DNA of 64,000 nucleotides from Micromonospora cathayae (GCF_028993575.1 NZ_CP118615.1:2294001-2358000), one strand, 5' to 3'; shown: positions 18,373-26,729, counted from the first letter of the stretch. Numbers and translations: made by a program. Notes: a model not told the origin generated them from the letters alone.

Positions 18373-20454
18373 ATGTCGAACGCGCTTCCCCAACTCGTCG
18401 CCAACCGATACCGGCTCATCTCGCCGCTCGGTCAGGGCGGCATGGGTCGGGTCTGGAAGGCGCGCGACGAGGTGCTGCACCGTGACGTGGCGATCAAGGA
18501 GCTGGTGCCGCCGCCCAGTCTCACCGACGAGGAACGTCGGGAGATGCGCGAGCGCTCCCTCCGCGAGGCGCGGGCCATCGCCCGGCTGAACCACATCAAC
18601 GTCGTCCGCATCTTCGACGTGCTGCGTACCGACGGCGACCCGTGGATCGTCATGGAGTACGTGGCGTCCAAGTCCCTCCAGGACACTCTCGCCGAGGACG
18701 GGCCGGTGTCGCCGGCCCAGGCGGTCGAGATCGGACTCGGCGTGCTCGGCGCGCTGAAGGCCGCGCACAAGGCGGGCGTGATGCACCGGGACGTCAAGCC
18801 GGGCAACGTGCTGCTCGGCAACGACGGCCGGGTGGTGCTGACCGACTTCGGCCTGGCCACCATCCCCGGCGACCCGAACGTCACCCGTACCGGCATGGTG
18901 CTGGGCTCGCCGGCGTACATCGCGCCGGAGCGGGCCCGCGACGGCACCGCCGGTCCGGAGGCGGACCTGTGGTCGCTGGGCGCGACGCTCTACGCCGCCG
19001 TGGAGGGCAAGTCGCCGTACGCCCGGCCGTCCGCGATCGCCACCCTGGCCGCGCTGGCGACCGAGCCGATGCCGCCACCGAAGAACGCCGGGCCGCTCAA
19101 GCCGGTCCTCAACGGACTGCTCCGCAAGGACCCGACCGAGCGGATCGACGCCGAGGTGGCCGAGCGGCTGCTGCGCCGCGCGGGCGGCAAGCGGGCGCGC
19201 ACCATCTCACTGCTGGACGGGGTACGCCGGCCGGGGCCGAACGGGCCGCGTGAGCCGCGTCCCCCGGTGGTGCCCGCGCCGCGTCCGGCGGAGGGTTCGG
19301 GTAGCTCGTCGGTGCCGCCGGTGGTCGCCGGGGCGGCGGCTGCGGCTGCCGCCACCTCCGGGGCCACCGGTACGGACAGCAGCGTCGAGGACGCCGCCGC
19401 GACGGGTAAGCCTCCGACCGCGACCGGTTCCGCCCCGGTCAGCGCCGCCTCCGGCCCGACCACCTCCGGCACGACGTCTACGGCTTCTGGTACGACGGAC
19501 TCCGGCGCGACCGCTGGTACGGCCGGTGCCGGCGCGGACGTGACGGCGAAGGTGCCCGCCCCGGACGCCGCCGGCCCGTCCGGTTCGGACGCCGAGCCGA
19601 CCGCCGTGGTCCCCGCCGACCGGGGTACCGGCACGAAGCCACCGATCGCGCCGAAGCCGCAGAACCCGACCGCGGTGATGCCGGCCGCCCCGCTGAGTCC
19701 GCCGCCACCCACGGCACCCGGGCGGGCGGCCGTGCCCCCACCGGGTACGCCGCCGCAGCCGGACAACCGGCGGCGCAACCTGCTGATCGGCGTACTGGTG
19801 GCGGTGCTGCTGCTCGGTCTGGTGCTGGTCGTGCCGCAGTTGATCGGCGGCTCCGACGATCCCGACCCGGGGCCGCAGACCGGGTCGTCGACTGACGCCT
19901 CCACCGGGCCGTCCGCCGCCCCGCCGACGAGTGCGCCGGCCGCGTCGCCGACCTCGGCCCCGGCGAGCCCAACACCCAGCCCGAGCCCGAGCACCTCGGC
20001 GGGGGTCACCCTGCCGGCCGGCTGGAAGATGCACAAGGACCAGCGTGGCTTCGAGATGCCGCTGCCGGAGGGCTGGACCCGGAGTCAGGGCGACACCTAT
20101 GTGACGTTCCAGGAGCCGAACGGGGTCCGGGAGGTCGTCATCGACCAGACCAACACCCCGGGCAAGGACGCTGCGGCGGCCTGGCGGGAGATCGAGTCGG
20201 CCCGGAAGGACCGCGTCCAGAACTACAAGTTCCTGAGCATCAAGGAGTGCCCCGGGTTCTGGAAGACCTGCGCGGACTGGGAGTGGTTGGAAACCCGGGA
20301 CAACACCCGGATCCACGTCCGCAACCGTGGGTTCGTGACGGCCAGCAACCGGGGGTACGCGATCCGCTGGGAGGTGGCCGCCAGCGAGTGGGAGGCCAAC
20401 CTGGACGAGTTCGAGCTGATCGCGAAGGGGTTCAAGCCCGACCGGCAGGACTGA
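18373..20454 (+). CDS. Membrane-anchored Ser/Thr protein kinase (PknB-like kinase domain)
   Basis: A 693-aa receptor-like kinase. The Hanks-type kinase domain (residues 12-270) has Gly loop LGQGGMGRVW, Lys42 (VAIKEL), catalytic HRDVKPGN (Asp140), DFG at 158-160 and APE-like APERARDG. A Pro/Thr/Ala juxtamembrane region of about 190 residues precedes a single transmembrane helix (about 468-490). Outside are a Ser/Pro/Thr stalk and a 145-residue C-terminal domain starting LPAGWKMHKDQRGFEMPLPEGW. There are no PASTA repeats; the outer domain is similar to those seen on other actinobacterial kinases but has no name I can give. Divergent from the accE-like gene. Confidence 0.93.
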   Translation: MSNALPQLVANRYRLISPLGQGGMGRVWKARDEVLHRDVAIKELVPPPSLTDEERREMRERSLREARAIARLNHINVVRIFDVLRTDGDPWIVMEYVASKSLQDTLAEDGPVSPAQAVEIGLGVLGALKAAHKAGVMHRDVKPGNVLLGNDGRVVLTDFGLATIPGDPNVTRTGMVLGSPAYIAPERARDGTAGPEADLWSLGATLYAAVEGKSPYARPSAIATLAALATEPMPPPKNAGPLKPVLNGLLRKDPTERIDAEVAERLLRRAGGKRARTISLLDGVRRPGPNGPREPRPPVVPAPRPAEGSGSSSVPPVVAGAAAAAAATSGATGTDSSVEDAAATGKPPTATGSAPVSAASGPTTSGTTSTASGTTDSGATAGTAGAGADVTAKVPAPDAAGPSGSDAEPTAVVPADRGTGTKPPIAPKPQNPTAVMPAAPLSPPPPTAPGRAAVPPPGTPPQPDNRRRNLLIGVLVAVLLLGLVLVVPQLIGGSDDPDPGPQTGSSTDASTGPSAAPPTSAPAASPTSAPASPTPSPSPSTSAGVTLPAGWKMHKDQRGFEMPLPEGWTRSQGDTYVTFQEPNGVREVVIDQTNTPGKDAAAAWREIESARKDRVQNYKFLSIKECPGFWKTCADWEWLETRDNTRIHVRNRGFVTASNRGYAIRWEVAASEWEANLDEFELIAKGFKPDRQD

Positions 20455-20561
20455 ACGTACCGCCGCTGAGCATGGGATTCGTACCGGTGCGACGTTCGTT
20501 CGCATGACTTCCCGCCGAACGGGGTATCTCTACCCCTGACGACGGAAGGGAGGTACGACCG

Positions 20562-20801
20562 ATGAGTTACCGACGGAAGGCTGCGAAGCCCTCGGTGGCA
20601 CTGTGGATGCTGGTCGCGCTCGGCGACGCCGTACTGCTGCTCGCCAGCATCGGTATGTCGGTGCTGTTCGCCCTGCTCAGCGTCGTGACCATCACCGCCG
20701 CCCTGGTGGGCGGCCGGATGATGCTGCGGCGCGGCGCGACCATCCGGGAGGGTGTGTCCACGCCGGTCGCGGTGCCGGTCACCCGGCGACGCGACGCCTG
20801 A
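20562..20801 (+). CDS. Small two-helix membrane protein, unknown function
   Basis: A 79-aa protein with a strong Shine-Dalgarno (GGGAGG, 8 bp before ATG). It has a short basic N-terminus (SYRRKAAKPS), two closely spaced hydrophobic helices covering residues about 11-52, and a basic tail. It lies 107 bp after the kinase gene on the same strand, so co-transcription is possible. I do not recognise a family. Confidence 0.7.
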   Translation: MSYRRKAAKPSVALWMLVALGDAVLLLASIGMSVLFALLSVVTITAALVGGRMMLRRGATIREGVSTPVAVPVTRRRDA

Positions 20802-20805
20802 CAAC

Positions 20806-21123
20806 TCAGTTCGCGTATCCGACGAAGACCACGTCCGTCTGGTCGTCGTGCACGACGACCAGACGGAACATCTCCGCGACCAGCGCGGCGGCCTCCCGGC
20901 GGTCGGTGGGAATCGCCAGGGCCGGGATCGCCGCGAGCGCCGTCCGCACCGCCATCGCCTCCAGGGTGAGGGCATCGACCCAGGTACGACCGCAGCGCGG
21001 CCCGCACGCGTAGGCTCGCGGGCCGCCGGGGGCCTGCTCGGGCAGCAGCGTACGCCCGCAGTAGCCGCACCGGACCAGCCCGAGCAGCGTCCAGTGCGGG
21101 TGGTTGACGGGTACCCGCCTCAT
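20806..21123 (-). CDS. Zinc-ribbon protein resembling the beta-ribbon of serine recombinases
   Basis: A 105-aa protein from the ATG at 21121-21123, which overlaps the upstream stop (ATGA). It begins with HWTLLGLVRCGYCGRTLLP: CxxC (Cys19/22) then CxxxC (Cys40/44) form a four-Cys zinc ribbon like the recombinase zinc beta ribbon domain. A helical segment (WVDALTLEAMAVRTALAAI) and a C-terminal strand follow. There is no catalytic recombinase domain nearby, so it is a free-standing ribbon or a relic. It is the second gene of a two-gene overlap with a Cys-rich 66-aa protein, divergent from a GntR gene. Small neighbours of this kind are seen with actinomycete integrative elements; the link is inference. 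Confidence 0.65.
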   Translation of the reverse strand: MRRVPVNHPHWTLLGLVRCGYCGRTLLPEQAPGGPRAYACGPRCGRTWVDALTLEAMAVRTALAAIPALAIPTDRREAAALVAEMFRLVVVHDDQTDVVFVGYAN

Positions 21124-21320
21124 GACGGCCACCGGTTGTTGCGGCGGATGATCGCGGCCACGTCGAGCCGGTCGTTGCCGAGCAGGACGGCGCGGGCGTC
21201 CAGGTAGCGGGGGCAGGGCCAGCGGCAGTGGCAGGCCGGGCAGCGCCGGATGCGCAGCAGCCGCCACAGCGGTGGGGGTTGGTGTCGGTCGGCGAGCAGC
21301 AGGGCACGGTCCCGTTCCAC
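21120..21320 (-). CDS. Small Cys-rich protein, unknown function
   Basis: A 66-aa protein starting at ATG 21320. The middle reads CPACHCRWPC (Cys27, 30, 32, 36), suggesting a small metal-binding knuckle, in a basic, Trp- and Pro-containing context (PPPLWRLLRIRR), and it ends in a polar helix (LDVAAIIRRNNRWPS). The 4-bp ATGA overlap with the zinc-ribbon gene indicates one transcript. I cannot name the family with certainty. It may act with the GntR regulator encoded divergently 235 bp away. Confidence 0.6.
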   Translation of the reverse strand: MERDRALLLADRHQPPPLWRLLRIRRCPACHCRWPCPRYLDARAVLLGNDRLDVAAIIRRNNRWPS

Positions 21321-21436
21321 GGTGGCACCTCCGGTGGGCGGACGGGGTTGCGCGGCGGCCCGCCGACAACGGGGGAGACGCGAGCCGCCGCGCTGGGGAA
21401 CGCCAACCCCACCGGCTGCGGACCAGGGAGGTTAGC

Positions 21437-21493
21437 CATGTGCAACCTTATGCATACGGTCAGCTGTTGGCAAGCATGTGCACCCTGATGCAT
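21437..21493. promoter_or_regulatory. Direct pair of 19-bp operator-like repeats upstream of the GntR gene
   Basis: CATGTGCAACCTTATGCAT (21437-21455) and CATGTGCACCCTGATGCAT (21475-21493) match at 17 of 19 positions and begin 38 bp apart. Each contains two TGCA cores with imperfect dyad symmetry. They lie in the AT-richer divergent region between the Cys-rich gene (start 21320) and the GntR gene (start 21556), the expected place for a GntR autoregulatory operator. Function inferred. Confidence 0.55.
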
Positions 21494-21555
21494 CTCGTTG
21501 CTTGTGGCTCCGCGTGTCGCGTGATCGAATGGCGGCGCGGACCAGGGAGTAGCAG

Positions 21556-21780
21556 ATGCCTACCTCAAAGACACAGAAGATCATCAATGATTTGACGGAG
21601 CGGATCGAATCCGGTGAGCTGGAGCCGGGTGCCCAGCTGCCGAGCACGGCTGAACTCCGTGCGCAGTACGGCGTGTCGATCACGGTCGTTCGCGGTGCCA
21701 TCAACTGGCTGAAGGCCAAGGGGATGGTCGAGGGAATGTCCGGGGTCGGGGTGTTCGTGGCGGAGAGGCCGGGGAGCTGA
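21556..21780 (+). CDS. Minimal GntR family DNA-binding protein
   Basis: A 74-aa protein consisting only of the GntR winged helix (KIINDLTERIESGELEPGAQ, then STAELRAQYGVSITVVRGAI, then NWLKAKGMVEGMSGVGVFVA). It lacks any effector-binding domain; normal GntR proteins have 230-250 aa. Stand-alone forms occur as regulators on actinomycete plasmids and integrative elements (KorSA-type are longer), or as small chromosomal repressors. It probably binds the paired repeats at 21437-21493 and controls both itself and the divergent zinc-ribbon genes. ATG start; AGGGAGTAGCAG lies upstream. Confidence 0.82.
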   Translation: MPTSKTQKIINDLTERIESGELEPGAQLPSTAELRAQYGVSITVVRGAINWLKAKGMVEGMSGVGVFVAERPGS

Positions 21781-21882
21781 GGTCGTTTCGGCGGGCTGCG
21801 TGCCGTACCGGATCGGGACGTGGCGCGGCCGGGCGGGCCGTGAGGTGCGGCGTGCCCGGCCGGTTGCCGTCCGGTTGAGGGA

Positions 21883-22638
21883 TCAGGGCGTGTTGTTCGC
21901 CAGGGCGATCAGGCGGGTGCGGTCACCGTTCCAGTGGTTGCGGTCGACGCCGCCGCTGATGCCGGAGACGCTGCCCGAGTCGGTGTACTGCCAGAAGCTC
22001 CACACCGGCGCGCCGGCCGGCAGCGTGCCCACGGTGCTCGACCAGCGGGCGACCCAGAGCGGGTGGTTGGCCCACGGGCCGGTCCAGTTGCCGGTGCACT
22101 GGTTCCACCAGCTCGTGGTGGTGTAGATGACCGCGTACCGGCCGGTGCGCGAGCGGTAGGTGTTCAGGAAGTCCTGGATCCAGTTGCGCATGCCCGTGGT
22201 GCTCAGGCCGTAGCAGTAGCCGCCGCTGTACGGGTTGCCCTCGACGTCCAGGGCGGCCGGCAGGGTGCGGCTGTCCGCCGACCACGCGCCGCCGTTGCTG
22301 GCCAGGTAGTTCGCCTGGATCGCGCCGGAGGAGATGTTCGGCCGGGCGAAGTGGTACGCGCCCCGGATCACCCCGGCGTAGTACGAGTTGGTGTAGTTCG
22401 CGTTGAAGCTCGGGTCCTTGTAGCTCGTACCCTCGGTGGCCTTGATGTAGGCGAACTGGATGCCCGAGTTGCGGACGCTGGTCCAGTTGATGCTGCCCTG
22501 CCAGTTCGAGACGTCGATGCCGGGCGTGGTGGCGGCGGCGGCCGGGCCGGCGGTGGCGACCAGGCCGACCACGGCGGTGGCGAGCGTGGCCAGACCGGTG
22601 GCGAGCAGCCGGCGCAGGGCCGGGCGGGTACGCGTCAT
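21883..22638 (-). CDS. Secreted GH25 muramidase (lysozyme)
   Basis: A 251-aa protein from the ATG at 22636-22638, chosen because GGAGGAGG stands just before it; a second ATG nine codons upstream lies inside a palindrome and is unlikely. The basic N-terminus and hydrophobic stretch (residues 1-37) form a signal peptide ending AAA. The mature part has the GH25 (Chalaropsis/cellosyl-type) landmarks: GIDVSNWQG (Asp42), FAYIKATEG, GAYHFARP, LDVEG (Asp131/Glu133) and WSFWQYTDSG. It hydrolyses beta-1,4 bonds between MurNAc and GlcNAc outside the cell. No cell-wall-binding module is present. Confidence 0.93.
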   Translation of the reverse strand: MTRTRPALRRLLATGLATLATAVVGLVATAGPAAAATTPGIDVSNWQGSINWTSVRNSGIQFAYIKATEGTSYKDPSFNANYTNSYYAGVIRGAYHFARPNISSGAIQANYLASNGGAWSADSRTLPAALDVEGNPYSGGYCYGLSTTGMRNWIQDFLNTYRSRTGRYAVIYTTTSWWNQCTGNWTGPWANHPLWVARWSSTVGTLPAGAPVWSFWQYTDSGSVSGISGGVDRNHWNGDRTRLIALANNTP

Positions 22639-22653
22639 GGGGCCTCCTCCGAG

Positions 22654-22676
22654 GATGTTCGTCATTGACGAACATC
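22654..22676. promoter_or_regulatory. Perfect 23-bp palindrome upstream of the muramidase gene
   Basis: GATGTTCGTCA (22654-22664) and TGACGAACATC (22666-22676) are perfect 11-bp arms around one T. The site ends 16 bp upstream of the chosen start codon and immediately before the ribosome binding site. It could be an operator, or a 5'-leader structure if the transcript starts further up. It does not match the actinobacterial LexA box. Regulator unknown. Confidence 0.6.
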
Positions 22677-22766
22677 ATTGAAGGATTTCGCCCGCCACCG
22701 CAAGGCTTACTAAAAGAATCGCCGCCTGGTGCTTTCTGTCTGGACCTGGCCTTGAGTAATCCGCGA

Positions 22767-23336
22767 TCAGCGCAGCGACGCGGGGTCGAGTGAGAGCGGG
22801 AAGGGGGTGCCGAGGGTCAGCGTCTCGCCGGCCTTGGCCACGGCGTCCTCGACGTAGTGCTGACCCTCCAGCCGGAACAGCCGCAGCGTGTGGCTGTGAT
22901 CGTCCGGCTCGACCAGCAGGTACCAGGGAATCCGGGCGATCGCGTAGAGCTGCGTCTTGAGCACCCGGTCGGCGGCGGCGTTGCCCGGCGGCACGATCTC
23001 CCCGACCAGCACCACCTCACCGGCGTCGAGCACTGTGCCCTCGTCGTCGGTGTCCGCCACCACCAGGTCGGGAATGACGATCCGGTCCGGGCCGAGCCGT
23101 ACGTTCACCGCCTCGAACACCAGTAGGCCCTTCGCTCCGGCCGCCAGTCTGAACCGGTGGGCCAGAGACCAGGACACCAACTGGTGCCGCTTACTCGGGA
23201 CGGGGCTCACGATCAGGCTGCCGTCGAGGAGTTCGACCCGGTCGGGGCGCTCGCCCAGGGCGAGGTAATCCACCTCGGTCCACGGACCGATGTGCGACTG
23301 AAGCGGCGTCCGGCCACTTCCGATGCGGGCCGTCAC
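22767..23336 (-). CDS. Uma2 family (DUF820) putative endonuclease
   Basis: A 189-aa protein of the Uma2/restriction-endonuclease-like fold: N-terminal [23 protein letters not shown], then [14 protein letters not shown] (the PD motif), [12 protein letters not shown] (the (D/E)xK-like strand, here with Glu but no Lys) and [19 protein letters not shown]. These proteins are very abundant in actinomycetes and cyanobacteria; nuclease activity is assumed from the fold and the biological role is unknown. The Glu-Ile-Val in place of the more usual Glu-Val-x-Ser is noted. It is convergent with nothing and stands alone, divergent from an M50 protease gene. Confidence 0.88.
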   Translation of the reverse strand: MTARIGSGRTPLQSHIGPWTEVDYLALGERPDRVELLDGSLIVSPVPSKRHQLVSWSLAHRFRLAAGAKGLLVFEAVNVRLGPDRIVIPDLVVADTDDEGTVLDAGEVVLVGEIVPPGNAAADRVLKTQLYAIARIPWYLLVEPDDHSHTLRLFRLEGQHYVEDAVAKAGETLTLGTPFPLSLDPASLR

Positions 23337-23412
23337 CCGGCCAGTTTGCCATGGTCACCGACGGCCACCGGGGAATCGGCCGGGGTGCGCCGGGGCGGTA
23401 GGCTGCCGGCCC

Positions 23413-24156
23413 ATGACGCCGATCGACAGCCTGGGCGACCTGTGGGACCGGCTCCTCGGCGCGCAGCCCGACCCGCCGCCGCTGCTCGTCCTCGCCACCG
23501 CCCTGGTCGCCCTGGCGGTGGTGTCGACCCGGGTGCCGTGGCGGATCGGCCGCAACGCCATCACCATCGCCCACGAGGGCGGGCACGCGCTCGCCGCCCT
23601 GCTCACCGGACGTCGGCTGCACGGCATCCGGTTGCACTCGGACACCTCCGGCCTGACCCTCTCCGCCGGCCGCCCGACCGGCCCCGGCATGATCCTCACC
23701 CTGCTCGCCGGGTACGTGGCCCCACCGCTGATCGGGCTGGCCGGGGCGTGGATCCTCGGCGGCAACCGGATCACCCTGCTGCTCTGGGTGGCGGTGGCGC
23801 TGCTGCTCGCCATGCTGCTGATGATCCGCAACGCCTTCGGCGTGGTGTCGCTGGTGATCACCGGCGGGCTGGTCCTCGGCGTCTCCTGGTACGCGCCGCC
23901 GCAGGTGCAGGCCGCGTTCGCGTACACCGGGGTGTGGTTCCTGCTGCTCGGCGGGGTACGGCCGGTGCTGGAACTCCAGCGGCTGCGCGCCCGGGGCCGG
24001 CTGCCGGAGTCCGACGCCGACCAACTGGCCGGGCTGACCCCGTTCCCGGCGTTCTTCTGGGTGCTGGTGTTCGCCCTGGTCAACCTGCTCACCCTGCTGG
24101 TCGGGGCGGCCCTGCTCGCCGGCCCGCTGCTCACCGACGCCGGCCTGACGGCCTGA
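23413..24156 (+). CDS. M50B family membrane metalloprotease
   Basis: A 247-aa protein with six or more hydrophobic segments. The zinc motif HEGGHA (HExxH form) lies in the second helix region (ITIAHEGGHALAALLTGRR), as in the bacterial M50B-like (SpoIVFB-related) family. I start at ATG 23413 rather than the Arg-rich 30-codon extension. The third zinc ligand is not obvious; the D-P-G segment of site-2 proteases is missing, so activity is uncertain. Its downstream neighbour, 46 bp away, is a ketopantoate-reductase-like gene; no functional link is known. Confidence 0.85.
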   Translation: MTPIDSLGDLWDRLLGAQPDPPPLLVLATALVALAVVSTRVPWRIGRNAITIAHEGGHALAALLTGRRLHGIRLHSDTSGLTLSAGRPTGPGMILTLLAGYVAPPLIGLAGAWILGGNRITLLLWVAVALLLAMLLMIRNAFGVVSLVITGGLVLGVSWYAPPQVQAAFAYTGVWFLLLGGVRPVLELQRLRARGRLPESDADQLAGLTPFPAFFWVLVFALVNLLTLLVGAALLAGPLLTDAGLTA

Positions 24157-24201
24157 CCAACCTGCCGGGCCGCTACCGCAGCGGGCCGGCACAATGGCCT
24201 G

Positions 24202-25248
24202 GTGCGATACGTGATCATCGGGGCGGGCGCGGTCGGCGGCACCATCGGCGTACGGCTGGCGCAGGCCGGCCACGACGTGACGCTGGTGGCGCGCGGCCCG
24301 CACCTGGCCGCGATCCGCGAGCGCGGGCTGACCCTGCACGCCCCGGCCGGGGACGTCACCGTACGGCTGCCGGCACTCGACGGGCCGGACGAGCGGCCGC
24401 TGCCGGCGGACACCGTGCTGATGTTGACCGTGAAGTCCCAGGACACCGAGGCGGCCCTGCGGAGCTGGGCGGACGCCCCGGTGGCCGGCGGCGGTACGGC
24501 GGGGGAGCGGCTGCCGCTGTGCACCGCCCAGAACGGCGTCGGCAACGAACGGGCGGCGCTACGGTGGTTCGCCCGGGTGTACCCGGTCTGCGTCTGGCTT
24601 CCCGCCACCCACCTGGAACCGGGCGTGGTGGTGGCGAACGGGCACCCGCACCCGGGCATGCTGCACCTGGGCCGCTACCCGGCCGGCGGTACCGACACCA
24701 CGGCGGACGACAGCATCCGGGAGATCGCGGCCGACCTGGCCGGGGCCGGGTTCGTCGCCCCGGTCCGCGACGACGTGATGCGCTGGAAGTACGGCAAGCT
24801 ACTGCGCAACCTCGGCAACGGGGTGGACGCGCTGTTCGGCCGGACCGCCCCGGAGCAGCTCCAGACCCGGGTCACCGAGGAGGGCGAGGCGGTGCTCGCC
24901 GCCGCCGGCATCAGCCACACCACCCGGGCCGAGGAGCAGGCCGAACGCGGTGACCGGGTCCGGCACGTGCCGGTAGCTGGGCGGGAACGCTCCGGCAGTT
25001 CCACCTGGCAGAGCCTGGCCCGGGGCGTCGGTTCGACCGAGGCCGACCATCTCAACGGCGAGATCGTGCTGCTCGGCCGGCTGCACGGCGTACCGACGCC
25101 GGCCAACACCGCCGTGCAGATCGCGGTACGTCGGGCCGCCCGGGAGCGGATTCCGGCCGGCGGGTACCCGCTGGCGGAACTGGCCCGCACGCTCCCCGCC
25201 GAACTGGGTGGGCTGACCGGCGACGCGGGAGTGAATCCGGCCGGCTGA
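24202..25248 (+). CDS. 2-dehydropantoate 2-reductase family protein (ApbA/PanE)
   Basis: A 348-aa oxidoreductase beginning RYVIIGAGAVGGTIGVRLAQ (NADPH-binding GxGxxG). It continues with VKSQD, the catalytic-region Lys and TAQNGVGNE typical of ketopantoate reductases, and a C-terminal all-helical domain including RDDVMRWKYGKLLRNLGNG. Classic PanE reduces ketopantoate to pantoate for CoA synthesis, but the C-terminal half here (AEEQAERGDRVRHVP, GSSTWQSLARG) belongs to a divergent actinobacterial subgroup, so the true substrate is uncertain. GTG start at 24202. Confidence 0.85.
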   Translation: MRYVIIGAGAVGGTIGVRLAQAGHDVTLVARGPHLAAIRERGLTLHAPAGDVTVRLPALDGPDERPLPADTVLMLTVKSQDTEAALRSWADAPVAGGGTAGERLPLCTAQNGVGNERAALRWFARVYPVCVWLPATHLEPGVVVANGHPHPGMLHLGRYPAGGTDTTADDSIREIAADLAGAGFVAPVRDDVMRWKYGKLLRNLGNGVDALFGRTAPEQLQTRVTEEGEAVLAAAGISHTTRAEEQAERGDRVRHVPVAGRERSGSSTWQSLARGVGSTEADHLNGEIVLLGRLHGVPTPANTAVQIAVRRAARERIPAGGYPLAELARTLPAELGGLTGDAGVNPAG

Positions 25249-25336
25249 CCGTTGACGCCGAATCCGTCGGCTGACCGGGCAACCGGTGACCTGTCCCGGC
25301 GCGTGTCCCCTTGCGACCGCCACGGGGAGGTAGCAG

Positions 25337-25837
25337 GTGCCGGACGTCGACGGGTTCGACGAGTTCTACCGGGGCAGCCGGCAACGGCTGCTCGGATTCG
25401 TCTACGTGCTCACCGGTGACCTCTCCGAGGCGCAGGACTCGGTACAGGAGGCGTACGTGCGCGCGTGGCAGCGCTGGTCCACCGTCAGCGGGTACGACGA
25501 CCCGGAGGCGTGGGTACGGGTGGTCGCCTCGCGGATCGCGGTGAGCCGGTGGCGTAGCCTGCGCAGCCGGGCCCGGGCGTACCTGCGGCACGGGGCCACC
25601 GAGAGCGTGCCCGCCCCGAGCACCGACACCGTCGAGGTGGTGGCCGCGCTGCGTCGGCTCCCCGAGGAACAGCGCACCGCCCTCGCCCTGTACTACCTGC
25701 TCGGCCTGCCCGTCGCCGAGGTGGCCCGGGAGACCAACGCCCCGGTCGGCACGGTCAAGGCCCGACTCTCCCGGGGGCGTACCGCGCTCGCCGGGCTGCT
25801 CGCCGTCACGGAGTTGGAGGAGGCCGCCGATGCCTGA
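25337..25837 (+). CDS. ECF-type RNA polymerase sigma factor (SigE family)
   Basis: A 166-aa sigma factor with region 2 (FDEFYRGSRQRLLGFVYVLTGDLSEAQDSVQEAYVRAWQRW), a short linker and region 4 (LRRLPEEQRTALALYYLLGLPVAEVARETNAPVGTVKARLSRGR). It starts at GTG 25337 behind GGGGAGG. It overlaps by 8 bp the next gene, for a single-pass membrane protein that is likely its antagonist. Target promoters cannot be deduced. Confidence 0.92.
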   Translation: MPDVDGFDEFYRGSRQRLLGFVYVLTGDLSEAQDSVQEAYVRAWQRWSTVSGYDDPEAWVRVVASRIAVSRWRSLRSRARAYLRHGATESVPAPSTDTVEVVAALRRLPEEQRTALALYYLLGLPVAEVARETNAPVGTVKARLSRGRTALAGLLAVTELEEAADA

Positions 25838-26729
25838 CCGGAAGCCCACCCTCACCGACCGGATCGTCACCGACCTGGCCACCGTGCGGTGGCCGGAGCC
25901 GGCGGAGATCCGCGCCGAGGCCCGTCGCCGCACCCGACGGCAGGTGGCCGGGGCCGCGGCCGTCCTGCTGCTCGTGGTCGGGACGTCCGCGGTCGTGTTC
26001 GGCCCGGCGGCCCGGCCCGGCCCGCACCGGGTGGACGCCTCGGTGGCCGGCCCGTCGCCACACGTCGAGATCCCGATGGAGGCCCTGCTGCAACCGGCCG
26101 ACCTGAACCAGCGGTCCGATCCGCCGCTGACCCAGGCGGGTCTCGGTGAACTGGTCCAGGTCGACACCGGCGCGCTCGCCGCGTGCCGCCAGGCACAGGG
26201 CCTGCCGGTCGGGTGGGAGACCTCGCTCTGGTCGCGGTCGCAGACGATGCCGCGGAACCGTCCGGACGGCTACGACGTGCTGGTCAGCCAGGACGTGTAC
26301 CGGGTCGAGCCGCAGGTCGCCGTCCGCTTCTTCGCCACCCTGGACGGGCTGGTCGCTTCCTGTACCAACTGGCGTTCCGTCGGCCCGATCCGGTGGCAGG
26401 GCGAGATGGTCACCAGGTCGTTGGTGCACAGTTACGCGCTGATCGACCGCAACTTCACCGGCGACGAGTCGGCCCTGCTGCGGCACACCATCTCCGAGCG
26501 CCGGAACGAGGCCACCGGTGAACCGCTCGGGGAACCAAGTTCCATCGACCTGGCGGTCGTCCGGGTCGGTGACCTGGTGACGGTCATCAACCCCGATCCC
26601 GCCACCACCACCCAGGACGAGCTGCGCAGGCTCGGCCGGACCGCCGCCGCCCGGCTGTGCGTCGCGGCCAACCCGGTCCGGTACGTGATCCGGCCGGCCG
26701 GGCAGACGGCACCTCTCACGGCCTGCTGA
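25830..26729 (+). CDS. Membrane-anchored protein coupled to the ECF sigma factor
   Basis: A 299-aa protein. Residues 1-42 are cytoplasmic and polar with a basic patch (RAEARRRTRRQ); one transmembrane helix (about 43-62, VAGAAAVLLLVVGTSAVVF) leads to a 235-residue outer domain with few recognisable motifs (two Cys pairs, at about 115/168 and the C-terminal end). The topology and 8-bp overlap with the sigma gene suggest an anti-sigma or sensor role, but there is no HxxxCxxC zinc-associated anti-sigma motif, so this is inference. No domain name recognised. Confidence 0.75.
   Translation: MPDRKPTLTDRIVTDLATVRWPEPAEIRAEARRRTRRQVAGAAAVLLLVVGTSAVVFGPAARPGPHRVDASVAGPSPHVEIPMEALLQPADLNQRSDPPLTQAGLGELVQVDTGALAACRQAQGLPVGWETSLWSRSQTMPRNRPDGYDVLVSQDVYRVEPQVAVRFFATLDGLVASCTNWRSVGPIRWQGEMVTRSLVHSYALIDRNFTGDESALLRHTISERRNEATGEPLGEPSSIDLAVVRVGDLVTVINPDPATTTQDELRRLGRTAAARLCVAANPVRYVIRPAGQTAPLTAC

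Noticed and set aside
20806..21369. 187-aa version of the zinc-ribbon protein
   Set aside because: The extra N-terminus is His/Arg/Pro/Ala noise and overlaps the Cys-rich 66-aa gene; the ATG at 21123 gives a clean start with ATGA overlap.
20806..21780. Complete integrative conjugative element or prophage
   Set aside because: No integrase, replication or transfer gene and no tRNA/att site in the window; only small accessory genes are present.
22654..22676. LexA (SOS) box
   Set aside because: The actinobacterial box is TCGAAC-N4-GTTCGA; this palindrome has the half-sites in the opposite orientation and different spacing.
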